Part shown: positions 55,879 to 64,000 of the stretch, piece by piece
Position numbering within the stretch: position 1 is the stretch's first letter
Layout: each line of letters opens with the position of its first letter
Assembly (NCBI RefSeq): GCF_033366695.1
Contig: NZ_JAOBTQ010000001.1
Coordinates: forward strand, 3,472,001 to 3,536,000
Source of the DNA: Streptomyces sp. SCL15-4
GTDB taxonomy: Bacteria; Actinomycetota; Actinomycetes; Streptomycetales; Streptomycetaceae
DNA: 64,000 bases
Direction: 5' to 3'
Program-made: the position numbers and the translations under genes
The notes under the pieces: generated by a model
Told to the model about the DNA's origin: nothing
Seen by the model: the letters and a program-made list of their open reading frames with translations, nothing else
Database searches by the model: none

Positions 55879-56547
55879 ATGAAGCTTCTCTCCGTCAATC
55901 TGGGCCGTCCCCGGCCCGTGCCGTACACCAGCCAGCCGGACGGTCTGACCGGCATCCACAAGCAGCCGGCCGAGGGGCCGGTACGGGTGGCGGCGCCGGG
56001 TCCGAAGGGGGTCGGCGCGAGCGGGCTGGCCGGGGACGCGGTGTGCGACACGCGCCACCACGGCGGGGACGACCAGGCGGTGTACGCGTACGCCCGCGAG
56101 GACCTGGACGCCTGGGCGCGGGGACTCGGCCGGCCGCTGGCCAACGGCTGTTTCGGCGAGAACCTGACGACGGACGGCCTGGACGTCTCCGGGGCGCTGA
56201 TCGGCGAGCGCTGGCGGATCGGCGCGCGGGTGGTGCTGGAGGTGACCGCGGGCCGCATCCCGTGCGCCACGTTCCAGGGCCACATGGGCGAGCGCGGCTG
56301 GATCAAGAGGTTCACACGGAAGGGCGCGACGGGTGCCTACCTCCGGGTGATCGTGCCGGGTGAGATCCGCTCGGGCGACCCGGTGGAGATCGTGCACCGG
56401 CCGGACCACGGGGTGACGGCGGAGATGCAGTTCCGGGCGGTGACCACCGAGCGGGAGCTGCTGCCCCGGCTGCTCGCGGCGGGCGAGGCGCTGCACTCCC
56501 AGGCGCTGGCGAGGGCCCGCGCGTACGTGGCGGAGCAGCAGGCCTGA
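55879..56547 (+). CDS. MOSC-domain protein (YiiM-like)
   Basis: This 222-residue MOSC protein belongs to the molybdenum-cofactor sulfurase C-terminal superfamily, YiiM branch, whose members reduce N-hydroxylated compounds. Motifs are DAVCDTRHHGGDDQAVYAY, GCFGENLTTDG, and the Moco-ligand Cys129 in IPCATFQGH. Length is normal. No other molybdenum gene is present. Likely regulated by the divergent LysR gene. Confidence 0.88.
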   Translation: MKLLSVNLGRPRPVPYTSQPDGLTGIHKQPAEGPVRVAAPGPKGVGASGLAGDAVCDTRHHGGDDQAVYAYAREDLDAWARGLGRPLANGCFGENLTTDGLDVSGALIGERWRIGARVVLEVTAGRIPCATFQGHMGERGWIKRFTRKGATGAYLRVIVPGEIRSGDPVEIVHRPDHGVTAEMQFRAVTTERELLPRLLAAGEALHSQALARARAYVAEQQA

Positions 56548-56622
56548 GCGGTCGCCGGCGGCCCGGGACCGGGCGGCGCGCGGTCAGCGGAGGCTGTCGG
56601 TCCGGGTCACTACCCTTGGGCC

Positions 56623-57396
56623 ATGACAACGGCTCTGATTACGGGATCGACCGCGGGGATCGGCGCCGCGTTCGCGCGGCGGCTGGCGGCTGACGGGCAG
56701 GACCTGGTGCTGGTGGCCCGGGACGCCGGGCGGCTGCGCGAACAGGCGACGGAACTGCACGACCGGCACGGCGTCGAGGTGGAGGTGCTGCCCGCCGACC
56801 TCTCCCTGGACGAGGGCATCGAGGCGGTGGCCGGCCGGCTCGGCGACCGGAAGAACCCGGTCGACCTGCTGATCAACAACGCCGGCTTCGGCAACAAGGG
56901 CCGCTATCTGGACGTGTCGATGGCGGACGAGCTGCGGATGCTGAAGGTGCACTGCGAGGCGGTGCTGCGGCTGACGTCGGCGGCGGCCGGCGCGATGCGC
57001 GAGCGCGGCCGGGGCGGGGTGGTGAACGTCGCCTCGGTGGCCGCTTTCGTGCCGCGCGGGACCTACGGCGCGTCGAAGTCGTGGGTCGTGCAGTTCACCC
57101 AGGGCGCGGCGCGGGACCTGGCGGGCAGCGGGGTCCGGCTGATGGCGCTGTGCCCGGGGTTCGTGCGTACCGAGTTCCACCAGCGGGCGGGAATGGGCAC
57201 GGACAACATCCCCGGCTGGCTGTGGCTGGACGCCGACAAGCTGGTCGCGGCGGCCCTGGCCGACCTGGCGCGCGGCAGGACGCTGTCGATCCCGGACCCC
57301 CGGTACAAGGCGCTGATGGGCCTGGTGAAGGTGACGCCGCGCGGGCTGCTCGGCGGGATCAGCTCCCGTACGGGACGGAAGTACGGGCCGCGGTAG
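56623..57396 (+). CDS. Short-chain dehydrogenase/reductase
   Basis: This 257-residue classical SDR has the cofactor motif TGSTAGIGAAFA (about 7-18), NNAGFG near 86, the catalytic Ser in VNVASVAAF and Tyr/Lys in YGASKSW near 147-151. The C-terminal part matches acyl or 3-oxo reductases of the DltE/YqjQ type. The substrate is unknown. It lies 75 bp downstream of the MOSC gene. Confidence 0.88.
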   Translation: MTTALITGSTAGIGAAFARRLAADGQDLVLVARDAGRLREQATELHDRHGVEVEVLPADLSLDEGIEAVAGRLGDRKNPVDLLINNAGFGNKGRYLDVSMADELRMLKVHCEAVLRLTSAAAGAMRERGRGGVVNVASVAAFVPRGTYGASKSWVVQFTQGAARDLAGSGVRLMALCPGFVRTEFHQRAGMGTDNIPGWLWLDADKLVAAALADLARGRTLSIPDPRYKALMGLVKVTPRGLLGGISSRTGRKYGPR

Positions 57397-57474
57397 GCGC
57401 GCGGGTGGCGCGGCCGTCCCGGTGGGAAAATGGGCGGGACGGTTACCGGACCAAGGGGGGCCGGAGGCGGCGCC

Positions 57475-58182
57475 ATGACCTTCGTACAGCTCATCGAGTG
57501 CAGGACGGGCCGGCTGGAGGAGCTGGACCGGCTGATGGACGACTGGCTCCGGCGGACCGACGGGAGGCGGACGGCGACGCACGCGGTGGTGGGCCGGGAC
57601 CGCGCGGACGCGTCGCACGTGGTGGAGGTGGTGGAGTTCGCGTCGTACGAGGACGCGAGGCGGAACTCGGACCTCCCGGAGACGGAGCGGGTCTTCCGGG
57701 ACCTGGCGGCGCTGTGCGACGAGCGGCCGAGGTTCACCGGTCTGGACGTCGTACGGGACGAACGCCTGGCGGAGCCCGTCGTGCGCCGGTTCTTCGAGGC
57801 GCTGGGCAGCGCGGGCGAGCTGCCGCCGCTGAACGACCTGCTGGACGAGGACGTCCACAGCCGCGATCCGATGAACCCGCAGGACACCGTCGGGCTGGAT
57901 CACGCGCGCGCCGAGTTCCGGATGTGGCGCGCCGCCTTCGACTTCGCGTTCACGGTCGAGGACGTGTTCGCCGAGGGCGACCGGGCCTGCGCCCGCTGGT
58001 CCTGGCGCGGCACGCACCGGGGCGACTTCCTGGGCATCGCGCCCACCGGCCGGCAGGTCGCCATGACCGGAATGACACTGTTCCGCTTCGGCACCGCCGG
58101 AAAGATCACCGAGCTGTGGTGGCAGCACGACCAGCTGGGGCTGATGCAGCAGCTGGGTGCGCTGGACGAGCTGGAGCGGTAG
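57475..58182 (+). CDS. Two-domain SnoaL-like polyketide-cyclase-fold protein
   Basis: This is a 235-residue protein. The first 95 residues look like an antibiotic-monooxygenase-type ferredoxin-like domain (FVQLIECRTGRLEELDRLM). Residues 100-235 form a SnoaL-type ester-cyclase domain (FFEALGSAGE...WRGTHRGDFLGIAPTGRQV...WWQHDQLGLMQQLG). Such domains often act as small hydrolases or binding proteins outside polyketide clusters, and no polyketide genes are near. The ATG at 57475 has GGAGG 7 bases upstream. Confidence 0.8.
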   Translation: MTFVQLIECRTGRLEELDRLMDDWLRRTDGRRTATHAVVGRDRADASHVVEVVEFASYEDARRNSDLPETERVFRDLAALCDERPRFTGLDVVRDERLAEPVVRRFFEALGSAGELPPLNDLLDEDVHSRDPMNPQDTVGLDHARAEFRMWRAAFDFAFTVEDVFAEGDRACARWSWRGTHRGDFLGIAPTGRQVAMTGMTLFRFGTAGKITELWWQHDQLGLMQQLGALDELER

Positions 58183-58191
58183 GCGGACAGG

Positions 58192-58233
58192 GCGAAGGCC
58201 CGGCACCCCCTCGGCGGGGTGCCGGGCCTTCGC
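58192..58233. terminator. Bidirectional terminator between the SnoaL-like gene and groEL1
   Basis: A perfect 18-bp stem (58192-58209 with 58216-58233) and a 6-nt loop between two convergent stops; the strongest hairpin in the window. Confidence 0.9.
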
Positions 58234-58248
58234 TCAGAAGCGCTTGCC

Positions 58249-59937
<1,689 letters not shown>

Positions 59938-59992
59938 TTATTCGATCGCGGGGGCCAGGGGCGCAGCTCAAGCGGAGAGTTGCTTGAGGTGA

Positions 59993-60301
59993 TTACTTCT
60001 CGATGATCGCGAGCACGTCGCGAGCCGAGAGGACGAGGTACTCGTCGCCGTTGTACTTCACCTCGGTGCCGCCGTACTTGCTGTAGAGGACGACGTCGCC
60101 GACCTTGACGTCGAGCGGAAGCCGCTCGCCGTTCTCGAACCGGCCCGGGCCCACGGCGAGGACGGCGCCCTCCTGGGGCTTCTCCTTCGCGGTGTCCGGG
60201 ATGACCAGGCCAGAGGCCGTGGTCTGCTCGGCGTCCAGCGGCTGGACCACGATGCGGTCCTCGAGCGGCTTGATGGCAACCTTGGAGCTGGCGGTCGTCA
60301 C
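59993..60301 (-). CDS. groES: Co-chaperonin GroES
   Basis: This 102-residue co-chaperonin lids the GroEL ring. The mobile loop is [20 protein letters not shown] and the core signature is [13 protein letters not shown]. The start is a GTG at 60301 with GGGGGAGG 7 bases upstream. About 130 bases of leader separate it from its promoter. Confidence 0.97.
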   Translation of the reverse strand: MTTASSKVAIKPLEDRIVVQPLDAEQTTASGLVIPDTAKEKPQEGAVLAVGPGRFENGERLPLDVKVGDVVLYSKYGGTEVKYNGDEYLVLSARDVLAIIEK

Positions 60302-60401
60302 GATCCGACCTCCCCCTTCGGAGATCTCACGGGGTTAACTGTCTGAGGTGGCGACCAGGTCGATCCGTCGTCGCGGGTGCCGGACCTGCCCGTCGCGTTT
60401 G

Positions 60402-60428
60402 TTGGCACTCTCACCTGCGGAGTGCCAG
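60402..60428. promoter_or_regulatory. CIRCE operator 1 (HrcA)
   Basis: TTGGCACTC-N9-GAGTGCCAG, close to the CIRCE consensus TTAGCACTC-N9-GAGTGCTAA, lies just downstream of the groES -10 box. Confidence 0.9.
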
Positions 60429-60433
60429 AGCCG

Positions 60434-60463
60434 AGACTATGACCGGGGTTAGCACTCGGTCAA
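60434..60463 (-). promoter_or_regulatory. groES-groEL1 promoter
   Basis: On the minus strand: TTGACC (60458-60463), an 18-base spacer, TAGTCT (60434-60439). The -35 box lies inside the second CIRCE and the start site inside or next to the first, so HrcA would occlude both ends. Confidence 0.8.
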
Positions 60464-60475
60464 GCGGAGTGCCAA
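60449..60475. promoter_or_regulatory. CIRCE operator 2 (HrcA)
   Basis: TTAGCACTC-N9-GAGTGCCAA; the left arm is a perfect CIRCE half-site. It overlaps the -35 box. Confidence 0.92.
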
Positions 60476-60870
60476 TGCCGCGCGGCGCGGCGGCGGTGAA
60501 TCGGCCGTCCCGGCGTTGACCGGCGGGCCGGCCCGTACCGGAAAGAGCCGGCAGGTGGCCCTCGGGGCGGGCCGCCGTCAGGCCGTGTTCCCGGGCCGCT
60601 TCGAGGACCCGTGCCGTGTGCTCGCGCACGGGGACGTCCGTCGGCCCGCCGGGGCCCGCGAGGACGAGGCCGCCGGGGATGAGGCGGCGGGTGAGGGCGG
60701 CCGTCGGCGCGGCGGGGCGGGCGGAGCAGGCCGAGGCGGGTGCGGAGGCGGTCCTGCCGGCCGCCTCATCCCGGCGCGCCGGCCGGCGTACGGCAGTCCG
60801 GCCGGGGCCCGGTGGCCGGCGGTGCGGTCGCCGGGGCCGGCGCCGAGAGCGCGCAGGCGGGCGAGGCGGC

Positions 60871-61193
60871 GGCAGCCGGGGGCGGTGGTGCCGTCGGTGA
60901 CGGGCAGGGTGGCATGGAGCGCAGTTCGCGGACCGTACCGGCGCACCCGGAGGCCTCGGGCGCCGCCGCCGCAGGTGCGGACGTGGTCGGGGACGGTGGG
61001 GCAGGCCGGGTCCCGGGGGCGGCAGCCGGGGATGGTGGTGCCGTCGGTGACGGGCAGGATGGCATGGAGCGCAGTTCGCGGACCGTACCGGCGCACCCGG
61101 AGGCCGCGGGCGGCGCCGCCGCCGCAGGTGCGGACGTGGTCGGGGACGGTGGGGCAGGCCGGGTCCCGGGGGCGGCAGCCGGGGGCGGTGGTG
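60871..61193. repeat. 150/153-bp tandem repeat, two full copies and a partial third
   Basis: Copy 1 (60871-61020) and copy 2 (61021-61173) are nearly identical: copy 2 has a few substitutions and 3 extra bases in a GCC run. A 20-base start of a third copy follows at 61174. It fills much of the 824-bp gap between groES and the deacetylase gene. Each copy contains CCGTC-GGT-GACGG, a small hairpin. A minus-strand frame through it is Cys/Arg/Pro-rich with high third-position GC, but no ribosome site starts it. The flanks 60476-60870 and 61194-61243 hold nothing I can assign. Confidence 0.85.
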
Positions 61194-61243
61194 TGCGGGC
61201 GTATGCCTTCGGCGGTCTTTCCGCCGTGGTGTTCCACGGGGTC

Positions 61244-61265
61244 GACGGGCTGGGCGCAGCCCGTC
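61244..61265 (-). terminator. Probable terminator of the deacetylase gene
   Basis: GACGGGCT-GGGCGC-AGCCCGTC, an 8-bp stem with a 6-nt loop, 35 bp beyond the stop codon. Confidence 0.55.
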
Positions 61266-61299
61266 GGGGGCGGGGCCGACGGCCGGCCCCGCGGGTGCC

Positions 61300-62199
61300 T
61301 CACAGGTAGTCTTCCAATCGGGCGACGGCGTAGCCCTCGCGGGTGACCTTGTCCAGGAAGCGCCGCATGTCGTCCACCATCGTGCCGTTCCAGTCGTCCC
61401 GGCCGCGGAAGTGGGTGAGGACGATGTCGCCGGGGTGCAGGCGGCGGTCCCAGTCGCGGTACTCCCAGTGGTCGACGAAGACCTCCTCGTCCCAGATCGG
61501 CGCGTACTCGATGCCGCACTCCTTGGCGGCGCGGAGGGTGTCGCCGTTGTAGTTGCCGTACGGCGGCCGGAAGACGGTGGGCGCCTTGCCGAACTGCTTC
61601 TTCATGACGGTCTGCATGCCGCAGATCTCGTCGCGCTGCTCCTCGTAGGACAGGCCGGGCAGGTAGGGGTGGGTCAGGGTGTGGTTGTTCAGGGTGACGC
61701 CCTGGGCCTGCATCCGGCGGAAGTAGCCGTAGTCGTCCTCGATGACGTAGTTGCTGAGGAACGCGGTGTACGGCACCTTCAGCTCGCTCATCATGCGCAG
61801 GAACGCGGGGTCCTTCTCGGCGCCGTCGTCGATGGTGAGGAAGACGACCTTCTGCCGGGTGGGGACGGTGGTGAAGACCGGCGGGAGGTTCTCCTCCTCC
61901 TGGCCGTCCACCTCGAAGCCGTCCCGGGGGGTGATCCGGGGTTTTCCGGCGGGCGGGGCCGGCGCGGTGAGCGGGGCCCGGGCCAGGCCCCAGCGCCGGG
62001 CGGCGGCGGCCAGCCGGGCGTGTTCGGCGGCCTGGCGGGCGCGCGGGTCCGGAGGGTGGGCGGGGCCGCCGTGGGCCGGGGCCGGGGCGGGGTCGCCGGC
62101 GCAGCCGGACAGCAGGGCGGCCAGTGCGAGGGCGGTGGTGGCGGCGGCCGTCTTCGCGACGCGCGCCCGACTTTTGTCATTTTGTACTACTGCTCGCAT
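61300..62199 (-). CDS. Polysaccharide deacetylase lipoprotein (carbohydrate esterase 4)
   Basis: This 299-residue exported lipoprotein has the lipobox LLSGC near residue 32, a 70-residue Pro/Ala-rich spacer and a NodB-type domain. The domain has the catalytic and metal Asp pair in LTIDDG, HTLTHP for the metal histidines and RPPYGNYN, and ends with a His in LTHFRG. It would remove acetyl groups from peptidoglycan or another surface sugar polymer. The ATG at 62199 has GGGAGGA 7 bases upstream. Confidence 0.9.
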   Translation of the reverse strand: MRAVVQNDKSRARVAKTAAATTALALAALLSGCAGDPAPAPAHGGPAHPPDPRARQAAEHARLAAAARRWGLARAPLTAPAPPAGKPRITPRDGFEVDGQEEENLPPVFTTVPTRQKVVFLTIDDGAEKDPAFLRMMSELKVPYTAFLSNYVIEDDYGYFRRMQAQGVTLNNHTLTHPYLPGLSYEEQRDEICGMQTVMKKQFGKAPTVFRPPYGNYNGDTLRAAKECGIEYAPIWDEEVFVDHWEYRDWDRRLHPGDIVLTHFRGRDDWNGTMVDDMRRFLDKVTREGYAVARLEDYL

Positions 62200-62289
62200 G
62201 GTGCCGGATCCTCCCAGGCCCCGGCCCGCGCTCCGGGCCGACACCGCCGCCGCGGGCGCACCATCCACCGACTGGCCCACAATGAGCCG

Positions 62290-63456
62290 GTGAACGACCT
62301 CGCTCTGCTCCTCACCCCCGAAGGCCGCGCCCTCCTCGACGAGGTGCGCGACACCGAGCCCGCGCGGGAACTGGCGGTGGCCACCCGGCTGCGCCGCGAC
62401 CACCCCGCCGCACTGGTCTCCGCCGCGCTGGGCCAGGCACGGCTGCGGCAGCGGGCCGCGGCGAAGTTCGGGACGGAGGACGCCGGGCGGATGTTCTTCA
62501 CGCCGAACGGGGTCGAGCAGTCCACCCGGGCGAGCGTGGCGGCGTACCGGGCACGGCGGCTGACCGAGCTGGGCGTGACCTCCGTGGCCGACCTGTGCTG
62601 CGGCATCGGCGGGGACGCGATCGCGCTGGCGCGGGAAGGGATCCGGGTGCTGGCCGTGGACCGCGACCCGCCGACCGCCGCGGCGGCCCGCGCCAACGCC
62701 GAGGCGCTGGGCCTGGCGGACCTGATCGAGGTACGCGAGGCCGATGTCACGGAGGTGGACACCGCCGGATACGACGCGGTGTTCGCGGACCCGGCCCGGC
62801 GGGGCGGGCGCGGCAGGGTGTTCGACCCGGAGGCGTACTCGCCGCCGCTGTCCTGGGCGGTCGAGACGGCCCGCCGGGCGCCCCGCGCGGCGCTGAAGAT
62901 CGCGCCCGGCATTCCGCACGAGATCGTCCCGGCCGAGGCCGAGGCCGAGTGGATCTCGGACGGCGGGGACGTGAAGGAAGCGGTGCTGTGGTTCGGGACC
63001 GGGACGCCGGGCGCCGTCCGGGCCACGCTGCTGCCGGGGCCGCGCACGCTGCTCGGCCGGGGCCTGCCCGACCCGGCGGTGCGGCCGGTGGGGCGGTACC
63101 TGTACGAGCCGGACGGCGCGGTCATCCGCGCGCACCTGGTCGCGGAGGTGGCCGAGGACCTCGGCGGCGGACTGCTGGACCCGACCATCGCCTACGTCAC
63201 CGCCGACGAACCGCGGCCCACGCCGTACGCCACCGGTTACGAGATCACCGACCGGCTGCCGTTCAACGTCAAGCGGCTGAAGGCCCTGCTGCGCGAGCGG
63301 GAGGTCGGCACGCTGACCGTGAAGAAGCGCGGCTCGGCCGTCGAGCCGGAGGAGCTGCGCCGCAAGGTCCGGCCGCAGGGGCCGAACGCGGCCACCGTCT
63401 TCCTCACCCGGGTGGCGGGGGCGCCGACGATGCTGATCGGTCATCCACTGGGCTGA
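62290..63456 (+). CDS. SAM-dependent methyltransferase with THUMP-like domain
   Basis: This 388-residue class I methyltransferase has the SAM motif DLCCGIGGDAIALA (about 101-114), the acidic motif II AVDRDPPT and a motif IV FADPARRGGR, which resembles the N6-adenine or RNA methyltransferase type (DPPR). The C-terminal 90 residues form a THUMP-like domain (PFNVKRLKALLREREVGTLTVKKRG), which suggests an RNA substrate. The start is a GTG at 62290. It is divergent from the deacetylase, and its last 16 bp overlap the sigma factor gene. Confidence 0.85.
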   Translation: MNDLALLLTPEGRALLDEVRDTEPARELAVATRLRRDHPAALVSAALGQARLRQRAAAKFGTEDAGRMFFTPNGVEQSTRASVAAYRARRLTELGVTSVADLCCGIGGDAIALAREGIRVLAVDRDPPTAAAARANAEALGLADLIEVREADVTEVDTAGYDAVFADPARRGGRGRVFDPEAYSPPLSWAVETARRAPRAALKIAPGIPHEIVPAEAEAEWISDGGDVKEAVLWFGTGTPGAVRATLLPGPRTLLGRGLPDPAVRPVGRYLYEPDGAVIRAHLVAEVAEDLGGGLLDPTIAYVTADEPRPTPYATGYEITDRLPFNVKRLKALLREREVGTLTVKKRGSAVEPEELRRKVRPQGPNAATVFLTRVAGAPTMLIGHPLG

Positions 63457-64000
63457 TCCGCCCGGCTCAGCAGCAGCGCGCGCTCCCGCTCGTTGCGGGC
63501 CAGCTCCGCCGCCCGGAGGAACTCCTCGCGGGCCTCGGCGGCGCGCCCGAGCCGGGACAGCAGGTCCCCGCGGACGCTGGGCAGCAGGTGGTAGCCGCGC
63601 AGCGCGGGCTCCGCGGCCAGGGCGTCCACCAGCGGCAGGGCCCGTTCCGGGCCGTCGGCCATCGACACGGCGACCGCGCGGTTCAGCTCGACCACGGGGG
63701 ACGGCGAGCGGGCGGCCAGCAGGCCGTACAGCGTGGCGATGGACCGCCAGTCGGTCTCCTCGTAGGTGTGCGCGCGGGCGTGGCAGGCGGCGATGGCCGC
63801 CTGGAGGGCGTACGGGCCGGGCGGGCCCGCCGCCGTGGCTCCGGCGCGTTCCAGGGCGCGCACGCCGCGCGCGATGAGCATGCGGTTCCAGCGGCGGCGG
63901 TCCTGGTCCTTCAGCAGCACCGGTGTGCCGTCGGGCGCGGTGCGGGCGGCGGTGCGGGACGCCTGGAACTCCAGCAGCGCGGTCAGGCCGTGCACCTCGG
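63441..64000 (-). CDS. C-terminal part of an ECF42-type sigma factor (partial)
   Basis: The frame is open to the window edge, so about 186 C-terminal residues are visible and the sigma regions 2 and 4 lie outside. What is seen is the SnoaL-free, TPR-like C-terminal extension of the ECF42 group: EVHGLTALLEFQASR, LLKDQDRRRWN, YALQAAIAACHA and VELNRAVAVSMADGPE. In this group the extension is needed for activity, and a DGPF-domain (YCII) gene usually lies beside it; that neighbour would be outside the window. Confidence 0.85.
   Translation of the reverse strand, partial: EVHGLTALLEFQASRTAARTAPDGTPVLLKDQDRRRWNRMLIARGVRALERAGATAAGPPGPYALQAAIAACHARAHTYEETDWRSIATLYGLLAARSPSPVVELNRAVAVSMADGPERALPLVDALAAEPALRGYHLLPSVRGDLLSRLGRAAEAREEFLRAAELARNERERALLLSRADQPSG

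Noticed and set aside
60578..61519. Minus-strand Cys/Arg-rich frame through the tandem repeat as a gene
   Set aside because: It overlaps the deacetylase coding region, has no ribosome site and its flanks look random. Kept only as a question under the repeat finding.
61411..62289. Upstream extension of the methyltransferase gene
   Set aside because: It is antisense to the deacetylase; the conserved protein begins at the GTG at 62290.

Overview
This window is chromosomal DNA of a Streptomyces. Base composition is about 73% GC with very GC-rich third codon positions. The genes whiD, bldM, sigD, guaB, guaB3, pcrA, icmB, guaA and groES/groEL1 lie in an order that, from memory, matches the S. coelicolor core stretch of roughly SCO4760 to SCO4810 (not checked by alignment). 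I see no rRNA, tRNA, insertion sequence, prophage or CRISPR array.

Layout. 1-2.7 kb: end of an unknown membrane protein gene and the succinyl-CoA synthetase operon (sucC-sucD). 3.0-11.3 kb: two divergent arms, MoxR ATPase / DUF5682 / vWA protein on the minus strand and SWIM zinc finger / DUF5691 on the plus strand, around a 16-bp inverted repeat that carries a PafBC-type (RecA-NDp) DNA-damage promoter in each direction. 11.3-21.1 kb: icmB, a lipase, an M23 peptidase, pcrA (again with a PafBC-type promoter) and two NlpC/P60 cell-wall hydrolases, the first behind a c-di-AMP-riboswitch-like leader. 21.1-28.6 kb: a two-component system whose kinase has a PspC domain, a divergent PspC protein, DoxX, membrane proteins, a class II aldolase and a flavin split-barrel protein. 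28.6-34.8 kb: guaA, a chorismate mutase behind a transcription attenuator, a GMC oxidoreductase and an aldehyde dehydrogenase. 34.9-44.5 kb: five Ser/Thr kinase genes in a row, one of them a pseudokinase. 44.7-49.1 kb: a serine beta-lactamase-fold hydrolase, glpD and a nucleotide-sugar dehydrogenase-like protein without its catalytic cysteine. 49.2-54.8 kb: guaB3, guaB, sigD, bldM and whiD, joining purine synthesis to developmental regulators. 54.9-58.2 kb: LysR, MOSC, SDR and SnoaL-like genes. 58.2-64 kb: groEL1/groES under two CIRCE operators, a 150-bp tandem repeat, a polysaccharide deacetylase lipoprotein, a methyltransferase and the end of an ECF42-type sigma factor.

How it fits together. 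Most of the window is housekeeping and sporulation core. Three themes recur: cell-envelope remodelling (M23, two NlpC/P60, deacetylase, carboxypeptidase-like enzyme, kinases with extracytoplasmic domains), GTP/IMP metabolism (guaA, guaB, guaB3) and development (bldM with a perfect sigma-BldN promoter, whiD, sigD). The best candidate for an undescribed system is the five-gene MoxR/vWA/SWIM island, whose central promoters predict induction by DNA damage.
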